Positions 17,479 through 26,408 of a stretch of 35,358 nucleotides of DNA are shown here, one piece after another; within the stretch, counting starts at the first letter, position 1; each line of letters starts with the position of its first letter. Source of the stretch: Flavobacterium sp. (GTDB taxonomy: Bacteria > Bacteroidota > Bacteroidia > Flavobacteriales > Flavobacteriaceae); the NCBI GenBank assembly GCA_023253295.1, contig JALRGZ010000252.1, positions 1-35,358 of the forward strand. Reading direction: 5' to 3'. Below the pieces are notes generated by a model, which saw only the letters and a list, made by a program, of their open reading frames with translations, was not told the DNA's origin and searched no databases. The position numbers and the translations under genes are program-made.

Positions 17479-19536
17479 TTACTTGATTTCTACAAACTCA
17501 GGTTCATATGGAGCAATAGTAAAATTGCCTTTATAATCTTTATCAAAAAGGACACTTCTGGATACTCCTTTCATCGGTATTTCTTTTGGTTCACCACTTA
17601 CATTTAGATAAAGATAATGGTTTTTATCAATTTGACGAGCCATTACACCCGAAGGTACATTAGGTCCTTTCTTCATTTCTAATTCATCAATTAATTCATC
17701 CAGCAAAGGATTAAGTACACTTCCATCTGCTGGTAAACCAACATATATAGCCCTTCCTTTGCCATATTTGTTTGAAGTCATAATTGGATAATCCTTATCC
17801 AAACTGGTAATTTTTCCAATGATCTCAGCTCCTTTAGTTTCAATTACATCAAATCGTGTCGACTCGGTGTCAACTGCTTTTCCTTTATAAGTGAATTCAA
17901 GTTTTTTGCCCTTGTAACCTTTACGGGATATTTCGTTAAATGGCTCTATTTCTTCATAACTTGCAACACGTATTCCAAACACATCGCTTAAACGTCCCGG
18001 GCGAGTTGATGCAAATACTTTTCCCGTCTCGTCTAGTAAGGCTGAATTACTCGTCATTATTACTGTTCCGCCATTTTTTACAAAATCACGAATTTTAGAA
18101 GCAGTAACTTCGTCCATAACTGTAACTCCGGGAACTAATAATAACTTATAATTTAAATCACTTTTACTAATCTCAACTACTCTAGCATCCATATTTCTAT
18201 GATAAAACAAGTTCCAACAAGCTTGTAACTGTCCGTCTTGTTGCTCTGGAAAAGAGCTACTCGCTATAAGACTAGGAAAAGAGAATGCCATTGCAACTTC
18301 GGCATGATCTTTATATGGAAAATATTTTTCTATTTTTTTAAACTCAGTTGCAATTTTTTTGTATTCATCATATTTACGGTTTGGAACTCCATCCCAATCC
18401 AGCATTCCTTGCAAATACTGCTCTTCTCCAGCCCACATACTTTGCCATGTCCAACCACACACCATCTGGTTTCCATACATAAGAGTAGCATAAGCTGATT
18501 TACGAATAGAATTAGGAACAGCCGTCATAGTAGTAAACTCACTACACCAAAAAGGATTTTTACTTTCAAATTGAATACGGGAAATTCCAAATAATGAATT
18601 CATAACACCCCAATTAGTTGTTAATGAATTTCCAGGATAAAAGCCTGCTCCATGACGGGTCATTTTTCCTGAATAAGCCATCTCTGAATAGTCAAAATAC
18701 TTCAATGGGCTATAAAACCATGCATTAGTATTGGTAAGTACATTCGGGGCATTACTATTTACTCTGTCAATCACTTTCAAAAGAAATTCATTAATCTCAT
18801 CTGAAATAAATTGTCTAAAATCAAGCATTCTCTCCGGCACATCATTAGGATAAGCGGCTACTGGAAGACCTATTTCCTCAAACTGGTTAAATCTTCTGGA
18901 CCAACGGTGAGTAGCCCAAACCCTGTTTAAAGTATCCAGATTGGAATATTTATTCTTCACCCATTCAATAAATCTTTGTTTAACTGTTTCTGAATAAGAA
19001 ATTGGTCCGTCCCCTGATTCATTATCAATTCCGAAAGCCAATAATGCCGGATGTTTTGCATATCGTTTTGATATAACATCGGTATATTTTAAAGCATATT
19101 TTTGATAATTTGGATCACCTATATCGTCCATATAACGATGATTTGCATATTGCACATCACCATTTTTATCAACAACATCTATTGATGGAAATTTGTGATG
19201 CAACCACATTGGTGCCGGACGTACGGCAATATCTAATATTACTTTAATTCCTGCCTCATTCATTAAATCCATTACCTTATCAAACCATTCAAAATCAAAT
19301 TGCCCTTCGGCAGGTTCATAACTGTCCCAGGCCAAATGTCCCATACGTACAGCGGTAAATCCGGCAGACTTCATTAACTTGATATCGCTTTTAATTTTAT
19401 CTATATTTTTATCATCATGTGGGTGATAATTTGCTCCGACAAATAATGACTGAGAATTTGCATTTAGTACCGTAAGGACAAAAAGCCCAATAGTGATTAG
19501 TATATGACTGATTTTTTGATTAACTCCTGTTTTCAT
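17479..19536 (-). CDS. GH42 beta-galactosidase, exported
   Basis: Predicted to remove beta-1,2-linked galactose from xyloglucan side chains. The signal peptide ends LNANSQ (about residue 29), with no lipobox, so the enzyme is probably periplasmic. The TIM barrel begins GANYHPHDD, with VRMGHLAWDSYEPAEGQF and RPAPMWLHHKFP as in GH42. The acid/base is in GIDNESG (E173) and the likely nucleophile is in FWCSEF (E333). A GH42M-type (class I glutamine amidotransferase-like) domain follows (AEVAMAFSFPS, LLLVPGVTVMD, GGTVIMTS). The length of 685 suits the family. It is the last gene of the six-gene operon, 9 bp after the esterase gene. Galactose-directed activity comes from the family; the xyloglucan role is inferred from context, as other XyGULs often use GH2 or GH35 here. 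Confidence 0.88.
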   Translation of the reverse strand: MKTGVNQKISHILITIGLFVLTVLNANSQSLFVGANYHPHDDKNIDKIKSDIKLMKSAGFTAVRMGHLAWDSYEPAEGQFDFEWFDKVMDLMNEAGIKVILDIAVRPAPMWLHHKFPSIDVVDKNGDVQYANHRYMDDIGDPNYQKYALKYTDVISKRYAKHPALLAFGIDNESGDGPISYSETVKQRFIEWVKNKYSNLDTLNRVWATHRWSRRFNQFEEIGLPVAAYPNDVPERMLDFRQFISDEINEFLLKVIDRVNSNAPNVLTNTNAWFYSPLKYFDYSEMAYSGKMTRHGAGFYPGNSLTTNWGVMNSLFGISRIQFESKNPFWCSEFTTMTAVPNSIRKSAYATLMYGNQMVCGWTWQSMWAGEEQYLQGMLDWDGVPNRKYDEYKKIATEFKKIEKYFPYKDHAEVAMAFSFPSLIASSSFPEQQDGQLQACWNLFYHRNMDARVVEISKSDLNYKLLLVPGVTVMDEVTASKIRDFVKNGGTVIMTSNSALLDETGKVFASTRPGRLSDVFGIRVASYEEIEPFNEISRKGYKGKKLEFTYKGKAVDTESTRFDVIETKGAEIIGKITSLDKDYPIMTSNKYGKGRAIYVGLPADGSVLNPLLDELIDELEMKKGPNVPSGVMARQIDKNHYLYLNVSGEPKEIPMKGVSRSVLFDKDYKGNFTIAPYEPEFVEIK

Positions 19537-19545
19537 TAGTAAATA

Positions 19546-21498
19546 CTATTTATTAATAATATATTTTGCTTCTTTTGTTATTGTACTCCAATCATCTGTT
19601 CTGAAAGGTGATGCTGGAAATTTTTCAATATTATAAAGATTGATTTCTGTATCATCATCTGCCCAACCGTAGCGAACAGCAACTGGATTTTGCACCTCTT
19701 CACAATAAACAAAAACTTTATTATTATTTATATAAGCTTTAGCATAATGAAACACTTTATCAGCCCCTGCTATCTCAAAACCTTCAACGTAACCATATTT
19801 ATTAGGTGTCATTAATCCGGCACCCATATTTTCAAATGTTAAAATCACTGTTTTATCTTTTATTTCCATTGACTTATAGGTTGGTCCACTAAAAGCAACA
19901 TTCTTACTGTAAACTTTATTTAAAGCAATTGCAGCTAATCTTTTACCTACATCCTGTTTGTTTGTAGGATGAATATCTTTAGCATTACCTATATCAGTAG
20001 TTACGGCCATAGCTGTATTAGTAACGGAATTTAAAGTATAGCTTTGAGCCTCTCTTAATTCGGCCCATCTACTTCCTCTTTGGCTGTTTCCGCCAAACTC
20101 ATCAAAAGTGGATAACTGTACAAAATAAAAAGGAAAATCTCCCTGATTCCATTTTGTTCTCCAATCTTTTATCATCAATGGAAATGCCTTTTTGTATTGT
20201 TCCGCTCTGTTTACATTAGCTTCACCCTGATACCATAAAACACCTTGAAAAGCATAAGGAACTAATGGATTTATCATAGCATTGTACAATAATGAGGGAT
20301 AATCATTTGGAGATACTGCGCTTTTTACATCAACAACCTGAAATCGCCATTCTCCAGCTAATGACAGAACTGAATTCTGTAAAGTTAATTTCAAATCGGT
20401 CTTTTCTCCCCAAATACCTCCACCTCCGGAATAATCAACAATTCTAACTGCTATAGTATTAACACCTTCTTTTAGAACACCTGCGGGTATTTTATAAATT
20501 CTCTTTTGATTATATTGATTTTTAGTCCCTACTTCTACTCCATTGATATAAGTAATATCTTCATCATCAATTTTTGACAGCTCTAAAAGAGCTTCTTTAT
20601 TAGCATCCTCTCCTGAAACCACAACGGATTTACGCATCCAAACAATTCCATCAAAATTTGATAGTTGCTGATTTTCCCATAAACCCGGAACCAACATCTT
20701 AGGCCAGTTAGAATCATCAAAATTGTAATCTTTAAATTTAGATTCTGAATGAATATCGATTTTTGAACCTTGAATTTTCTCTATTCTGCCTACAATGGAT
20801 TTTCTTTGATTTTCAACTAACGAATCCATATCAATTTTTGGAACTCTTGTAATCATTGCTTTATACTCATCACTATCTTCAAAAGCTTTGCGACTAGTCC
20901 AGGTTTCAGAACAAGTTCCTCCCCAGGAAGAATGAATAATTCCAATTGGAATTTTTAATTCATTATATAACTTTCTGGCAAAAAAGTAACCTACTGCTGT
21001 AAAATTACCTACTGTACCTGGATTACATTCTTCCCATCTTGTAGGCTTTAAGTCTTCTTTAGGTATGGAACTCATGTCTTTTTCAACAAAAAAATGACGA
21101 ATTAATGGAAAATTAGCACTGTTAATCTCTTGATCTGAATTCATTGCCTGTTTAACCATAAATTCCATATTTGATTGTCCACTACATATCCAAACTTCAC
21201 CCACCAAAACATTTTTCAAAGTAATGGTATTATTGCCTTTAACAATCAATTCAAAGGGACCTCCTGCTTTTTCTGCTTTCAAATTAACTGTCCACTTTCC
21301 GTTTTTATCGGCTTTAGTTTTTACAATTTGTTTATTAAAATGAACCTCAATTTTTTCATTAACATTAGCCCAGCCCCAAACCGGAATTGATTTATTACGT
21401 TGTAAAACCATACCGTCATTAAACAATACAGGTAATTTTACATTTGCGTTTGCTAAAATACTAAAGCACAAAAACAGAAATGCGATATTTTTTTTCAT
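19546..21498 (-). CDS. CE20-like (sialate O-acetylesterase fold) xyloglucan acetylesterase
   Basis: Predicted to remove O-acetyl groups from side-chain sugars, mainly galactose, so that glycosidases can proceed. The start is placed at the ATG at 21498, because the 650-residue product then begins with a proper signal peptide (MKKNIAFLFLCFSILANA). An in-frame ATG 45 bp further up would add a hydrophilic stretch before it. The SGNH-type block reads WICSGQSNMEF, with nucleophile S109; DIHPTNK gives the D and H510 of the triad. A beta-sandwich of about 200 residues (W-P-LWENQQLSNFDGIVWMRKSV..., IYKIPAGVLKEGVNTIAVRI) is inserted in the SGNH domain, as described for the xyloglucan acetylesterase family CE20 of Xanthomonas. 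It sits between the GH95 and GH42 genes. A general sialate acetylesterase label would miss this context. Confidence 0.82.
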   Translation of the reverse strand: MKKNIAFLFLCFSILANANVKLPVLFNDGMVLQRNKSIPVWGWANVNEKIEVHFNKQIVKTKADKNGKWTVNLKAEKAGGPFELIVKGNNTITLKNVLVGEVWICSGQSNMEFMVKQAMNSDQEINSANFPLIRHFFVEKDMSSIPKEDLKPTRWEECNPGTVGNFTAVGYFFARKLYNELKIPIGIIHSSWGGTCSETWTSRKAFEDSDEYKAMITRVPKIDMDSLVENQRKSIVGRIEKIQGSKIDIHSESKFKDYNFDDSNWPKMLVPGLWENQQLSNFDGIVWMRKSVVVSGEDANKEALLELSKIDDEDITYINGVEVGTKNQYNQKRIYKIPAGVLKEGVNTIAVRIVDYSGGGGIWGEKTDLKLTLQNSVLSLAGEWRFQVVDVKSAVSPNDYPSLLYNAMINPLVPYAFQGVLWYQGEANVNRAEQYKKAFPLMIKDWRTKWNQGDFPFYFVQLSTFDEFGGNSQRGSRWAELREAQSYTLNSVTNTAMAVTTDIGNAKDIHPTNKQDVGKRLAAIALNKVYSKNVAFSGPTYKSMEIKDKTVILTFENMGAGLMTPNKYGYVEGFEIAGADKVFHYAKAYINNNKVFVYCEEVQNPVAVRYGWADDDTEINLYNIEKFPASPFRTDDWSTITKEAKYIINK

Positions 21499-21621
21499 TT
21501 TATATATATTATAAGGGAACAATTCCTTATTACATTTTAACATTTAGTTCATTAAATTCTATAGAACAATTTTCCGGAATCTGGTTAATAATTCATTTTA
21601 TGGATAAAAAACGATTCATAT

Positions 21622-24033
21622 TTACCAGTTTATTTCCTGTTTCTGTCCTTTTTTCAAAATGACTGATTTCTTAGTATCACCACAAATAAGAGTTGTTTTC
21701 CCACCTTTTTTAGAAAAAATTGTAACTTTTTTTAGTTTTTTATTATTCCATTCCATCCCAATTTCAAATCCTCCTCTGGCACAAATTCCATTTACAGAAC
21801 CACTTTCCCAAGCGTCCGGCAAAGCAGCTAACAATCTGATTTCATTTACTTCAGACTGAACTAACATCTCAGCAACAGCGGCTGCTCCACCAAAATTTCC
21901 GTCTATTTGAAATGGTGGATGCGCATCGAAAAGATTAGGATAAGTTCCACCTCCTCGTCTTGGTGTTTCAGTTTTCTTTCCGTCAGGATCAACATAACGA
22001 AGAAGTTCACGATACATCTTGTAAGCTCGGTTACCATCCAAAAGTCTTGCCCAAAGATTGATACGCCAGCCTTTAGACCAGCCAGTGGTTTCATCTCCTT
22101 TTATCTCTAAAGTTTTTCTGGCGGCATTGGCTAATGCAGCAGTTTTTAATGGTGTAATATGATGTCCCGGGAAAAGTCCAAACAAATGTGATTGATGACG
22201 GTGTTTAGGATCAATATCATCCCAATCAAAATACCATTCCTGCAAATTTCCCTTTTTCCCAATTTGGTAGGGATGTAATTTTGAAAGTGCAGTTTCTAAT
22301 TGCGTTCTAAATTCAACATCAACATTCAAAACCTTTGAAGCTTGAATAGTTTTGTCAAAACATTCACGAATCATTGCCAAATCAGCCGTTCCTCCATACA
22401 AAGTGGCACCAACAAAACCATCGGGAGTTAAATATTGATTTTCCGGAGAGGTCGAAGGAGAGGTAATTAAATTACCATTTTTATCTTCAACCAACCATTT
22501 AAGACAAAATAGCGAAGCACCTTTCATAAGTTCGTACCCCTCATTTTTGAGATATTTTTTATCCTGAGTAAAAGTATAGTGTTCCCATATATGCGTACTT
22601 AACCAGGCTCCTCCCATATTCCAACAAGCCCACATTGGTGCTTCTTTTCCAAACTGCCCAACAGGGTTTGTCATTGCCCAAATATCTGAATTATGTGCTA
22701 CTGACCAACCTTCATTAACTCCATAAAAAGTCTGAGCTGATATTTTACCTGTCTTTGAAAGGTTTTTTATAAATGTCAAAAGCGGGGCATGCATTTCCGA
22801 AAGATTAGTATTTTCTGCAAGCCAATAATTTTCCTCCAAATTAATGTTTGTTGTATAATTACTGCGCCATGGTGCATGTAGATATGGATTCCATAATCCT
22901 TGTAAATTAGCAGGAACACCTAATGTTCTGGAAGAACTAATTAATAAATAACGTCCAAAATTAAAATACAGAATTTCTAAATTTTTATCCTCTTTCCCAT
23001 CAGAATAACGTAACAAGCGCTCATCTGTAGGTAAATCCGGTGCCGAAGTTTTTCCTAAATTTAAACTTATTCGGTTATAAAAACTTTGATAATCAGCTAT
23101 ATGAGTGTTTTTTAATCTATCAAATGATTTTGAATAAGCTTTCTTTAAATGCTTTGCTGCAATTGCTTTATCATTCAATCCATTGCTTGCAGGATTCTTA
23201 TCAAAACCATTAAAACTAGTTGCAATAGATACATAAATTACGGCTTCTGTACCATTTTTAAGCCCTAAACTTGTGTCGGAACTTACCACTGTTCCATCAG
23301 TATTTTTAATTTTCATTAAGGTGGTAAATCGTGTTCCTCTTTCTTTTTCCAAAAGCGAAGAAGGCAAAACATGATAACCGCTTTGTTCATAAACTGGTGC
23401 AACACCATGCATCACAAGCATATTATCATTTATTTCCGTTTTGAATTTCAACAAACTAGTGGAATTAATGTCAAAATTCAAAGCTCCTTTTTGACTAGTT
23501 GTCAATTTTATTACCATAATTTGATCTGGTGCAGAGACAAAGTATTCACGCGTAAATTTAACACCATCAATTTCATAGGTTATTTTAGAAACAGCAGTAG
23601 AAATATCTAATTTTCTATGATAATTTAGAACTTTTCCTAAATTATGGTTGGTAATTTCCAAAGTACCAAGTGGCTGAAATGACTCTGAATTTTTACCCTG
23701 AATTTTTTTATTCAACTCTTCCGCCAATTTGTAATTTTCATTTTTCAATGCTTCGCGAACAGCAGCTAAGTTTTTATACGCATCCGGATACATATTGGCA
23801 TTAACAGGTTCACCTGACCAAAGCGTGATGTCATTTAAATAAATTTTATCCCTATCGACACCACCAAAAACAGTTATTCCCATTTTCCCATTTCCCAAAA
23901 CAAGACATTCCTCGAAATAATCGGCAGGTTGTTTGTATGATAAAATATGGTCTGATTGAGCTGAAACTATTGGATTGAAAGAGAATGAAATAAAAACTAA
24001 AAACAGTAATTTAATAAAACGGTTTGATTGCAT
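21622..24033 (-). CDS. GH95 alpha-L-fucosidase (or alpha-L-galactosidase)
   Basis: Predicted to remove terminal alpha-1,2-L-fucose from the galactosyl side chain of fucogalactoxyloglucan. The signal peptide ends PIVSAQS (about residue 26). The N-terminal sandwich begins YFEECLVLGNGKMG and DRDKIYLNDITLWSG, both characteristic of GH95. In the (alpha/alpha)6 barrel, VAHNSDIW supplies polar residues N448 and D450, TSPENQ supplies the candidate general acid E531, and QIDGNFGG is the late conserved Asp motif. The length of 803 is typical. The gene is 98 bp after the GH3 gene with a hairpin between, and 123 bp before the esterase start. Some GH95 members act on L-galactose, which differs from fucose only at C6, so that activity remains possible. 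Confidence 0.92.
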   Translation of the reverse strand: MQSNRFIKLLFLVFISFSFNPIVSAQSDHILSYKQPADYFEECLVLGNGKMGITVFGGVDRDKIYLNDITLWSGEPVNANMYPDAYKNLAAVREALKNENYKLAEELNKKIQGKNSESFQPLGTLEITNHNLGKVLNYHRKLDISTAVSKITYEIDGVKFTREYFVSAPDQIMVIKLTTSQKGALNFDINSTSLLKFKTEINDNMLVMHGVAPVYEQSGYHVLPSSLLEKERGTRFTTLMKIKNTDGTVVSSDTSLGLKNGTEAVIYVSIATSFNGFDKNPASNGLNDKAIAAKHLKKAYSKSFDRLKNTHIADYQSFYNRISLNLGKTSAPDLPTDERLLRYSDGKEDKNLEILYFNFGRYLLISSSRTLGVPANLQGLWNPYLHAPWRSNYTTNINLEENYWLAENTNLSEMHAPLLTFIKNLSKTGKISAQTFYGVNEGWSVAHNSDIWAMTNPVGQFGKEAPMWACWNMGGAWLSTHIWEHYTFTQDKKYLKNEGYELMKGASLFCLKWLVEDKNGNLITSPSTSPENQYLTPDGFVGATLYGGTADLAMIRECFDKTIQASKVLNVDVEFRTQLETALSKLHPYQIGKKGNLQEWYFDWDDIDPKHRHQSHLFGLFPGHHITPLKTAALANAARKTLEIKGDETTGWSKGWRINLWARLLDGNRAYKMYRELLRYVDPDGKKTETPRRGGGTYPNLFDAHPPFQIDGNFGGAAAVAEMLVQSEVNEIRLLAALPDAWESGSVNGICARGGFEIGMEWNNKKLKKVTIFSKKGGKTTLICGDTKKSVILKKGQKQEINW

Positions 24034-24066
24034 AAGATTAATTCTTTTTTTTTTATTATTTATAAT

Positions 24067-24097
24067 AAATTGACTCTAGCAAAACCAGAGTCAATTT
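24067..24097 (-). other. Intercistronic hairpin between GH3 and GH95 genes
   Basis: A perfect 11-bp stem, AAATTGACTCT (24067-24077) with AGAGTCAATTT (24087-24097), and a 9-nt loop. On the minus strand it is followed by ATTATAAATAATAAA, not a T-tract. It may stabilise or process the polycistronic message, or cause partial termination within the operon. Confidence 0.5.
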
Positions 24098-24131
24098 AAA
24101 TAAAAGCCTTAACTAATTATTTATTTAATTC

Positions 24132-26375
24132 TTACTTAATATTTATCTGAACCTCTTTTTTAATATCTCTCGATGAACTTCCTAATTTCAGAGTATAATT
24201 TCCAGGTTCTACTGTCCATTTTTTAGCATCTACATTGTAATAAGCCAATTCTTTTACAGGAACCTGAATTGTTACCGTTTCAGAACTTCCGGCTTTAACC
24301 CATACTTTTTGGAAACCTTTCAATTCTTGTGCTGCACGGCTAATCTTTGAATCTGATTTAGAAGCGTACAATTGCACTACTTCTTTTCCATCAACTTTTC
24401 CTGTGTTTTTAACAGTTACAGAAACAATAATTGTTTCATCGTTTTTATATTCTTTCTTATCAGTTTTAGCATTATCGAAAGCAAAAGTAGTATAAGACAA
24501 TCCGTAACCAAAAGGATAAAGAGGCTCTATTTTCTTTGTATCAAACCAGCGGTATCCTACCAAAATCCCTTCTTTATAAGTAACTATTTTATCTCCCGGA
24601 AAACTCTTAGTAGCATGTGCCGGAGAATCTTCAATCTTTTTAGGCATTGTCCAAGGCAATTTACCTGATGGATTTACTTTTCCTAACAACACATCGGCTA
24701 AAGCATTTCCTCCTTCAGAACCATTGAACCAACTCCAAACCAATGCTGATGTTTTATTTTTTACTGCTTCAATATCAAAAGGAGCACCTGCAATCATAAC
24801 AACGATTGTGTTAGGGTTTGCTTCTCTAACTTTATTGATTAATTCTTCTTGTCCAAAAGGTAATTTTAAGCTTCTACGATCTGATGCTTCAGTTTCATAA
24901 TCGCGGTTAGAACCAGCAAAAACAATAGCAATATCAGATTTCTTAGCAGCTTCAATAGCTTCCTGTAATTTAGCCGGATCTAATTGGTCAATGGTTACAG
25001 GACCATCCAAGGTAATATCGCCTAATTTCCCAGTCTTCTTTTCTTCATAACGCTCTAAATAACCTTCTGCATAATTAATTTTAATTGCACTAGGTAATCT
25101 ATTTTGTAAACCTTCTAAAGGAGTGATTTCTCTTTTGGTTTTTACTCCTGCTCCAAAACCTCCCAAAGCATTTTTCTTAGTAGCATTGTTTCCAATTACA
25201 GCAATAGATTTTATTCCATTCAGCTGCAAAGGCAATACATTTTTATCATTTTTTAATAAAACAATATTTTCTGATGCAATTTTATAAGTATCTTGATAGT
25301 GTGCTTCGGTTGAAATACTTCCCTTAACACGATCCTGATCTCCCATTGCTTTAACTTGGAATAAAACACTTAAAATACGTTTTACGTGTTTGTTAATCTC
25401 GTCTTCGGAAATTTCACCTTTTTTTACAGCTGCAATTAATTTGTCAGCCAATAAAAATTCGTTAAACTTTGTTGTTGGAGTTCCCATTTCGATATCCAAA
25501 CCATTTTTTAAAGTTTTCACAGTAGAATGCACTGCAGCCCAATCAGAAACGACAACACCTTTAAAGCCCCATTCGTCACGCAAAACTTTATTAAGCATAT
25601 AATCATTCTCACATAAATATTCGCCTCTAAATTTATTGTAAGCTCCCATAATAGCATAAGCATTACCTTCTTTTACAGCTGCTTTGAATGCCGGTAAATA
25701 AATTTCACGTAGCGTACGTTCGTCCATTTGGACATCATAAAAATCCCTGTTGGTTTCTTGATTATTGGCTGCAAAATGTTTTACACAAGCCATAACATCA
25801 TTATCCTGAAGTCCAATAACCAACGGCACTGCAATTTTTTTATTCAAAAAAGGATCTTCAGTCATGTATTCATAAGTTCTTCCTCCTAACGGAGTTCTTA
25901 CAATATTGATTGCAGGAGACAATAACATATCTTTCCCTCTTGCTCTCAATTCTTGTCCAACACTGTTTCCAAAAGTATAGGCCATATCAGTATTCCAAGT
26001 GGCTGCCAAAGCTCCACTGGCAGGATAATAGGTTGCAAAATCATTTGTCCATCCAGCCGCAGCCCAAGAATCACGAGAAATTTCTTCACGAACCCCTAAA
26101 GGACCATCTGCCATTTTTAATTCCGGGATCCCCAATCGTTCTACGCCTCCATTAGCAAACATACTATTACCATGCAACATGCCAATTTTTTCTTCAAGAG
26201 TCATTTGAGAAAGTAAAGCATTAATCTTTTCTTCATATTTTGAAGGGTCAAATTCTTTGACTTGATGAGCTGTTTCAGCTATTGTTTTTCTATTTGTATT
26301 TTGAAATCCATTTTTACACGAAACAGTTAATAATGTAATGAATGTCATTGATAAAATGATACTTTTATTTTTCAT
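24132..26375 (-). CDS. GH3 beta-glucosidase lipoprotein
   Basis: Predicted to release glucose from the non-reducing end of xyloglucan oligosaccharides after GH31 removes xylose. The signal ends LTVSC, with lipidated Cys20 followed by K-N, so the enzyme is membrane-anchored. The GH3 TIM barrel shows MTLEEKIGMLHG, MADGPLGVRE, CVKHFAANNQE, AIMGAYNKFRG and GVVVSDWAAVHST with nucleophile D278. The (alpha/beta)6 sandwich follows (VLLKNDKNVLPL, AIVFAGSNRDYETEASDRRSLKLP), then a Fn3-like domain at about 630-747 (YPFGYGLSYTTFAFD...). The length of 747 is typical. It lies 33 bp after the GH31 gene. Beta-glucosidase is the family activity that fits; beta-xylosidase is possible but less likely here. Confidence 0.94.
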   Translation of the reverse strand: MKNKSIILSMTFITLLTVSCKNGFQNTNRKTIAETAHQVKEFDPSKYEEKINALLSQMTLEEKIGMLHGNSMFANGGVERLGIPELKMADGPLGVREEISRDSWAAAGWTNDFATYYPASGALAATWNTDMAYTFGNSVGQELRARGKDMLLSPAINIVRTPLGGRTYEYMTEDPFLNKKIAVPLVIGLQDNDVMACVKHFAANNQETNRDFYDVQMDERTLREIYLPAFKAAVKEGNAYAIMGAYNKFRGEYLCENDYMLNKVLRDEWGFKGVVVSDWAAVHSTVKTLKNGLDIEMGTPTTKFNEFLLADKLIAAVKKGEISEDEINKHVKRILSVLFQVKAMGDQDRVKGSISTEAHYQDTYKIASENIVLLKNDKNVLPLQLNGIKSIAVIGNNATKKNALGGFGAGVKTKREITPLEGLQNRLPSAIKINYAEGYLERYEEKKTGKLGDITLDGPVTIDQLDPAKLQEAIEAAKKSDIAIVFAGSNRDYETEASDRRSLKLPFGQEELINKVREANPNTIVVMIAGAPFDIEAVKNKTSALVWSWFNGSEGGNALADVLLGKVNPSGKLPWTMPKKIEDSPAHATKSFPGDKIVTYKEGILVGYRWFDTKKIEPLYPFGYGLSYTTFAFDNAKTDKKEYKNDETIIVSVTVKNTGKVDGKEVVQLYASKSDSKISRAAQELKGFQKVWVKAGSSETVTIQVPVKELAYYNVDAKKWTVEPGNYTLKLGSSSRDIKKEVQINIK

Positions 26376-26408
26376 CTAACTAGTGATATTTACTTTATAA
26401 TTATTTGG

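Noticed and set aside
21499-21543. Upstream ATG (21543) as start of the acetylesterase
   Set aside because: It would place 15 mostly polar residues before a perfect signal peptide that starts at 21498.
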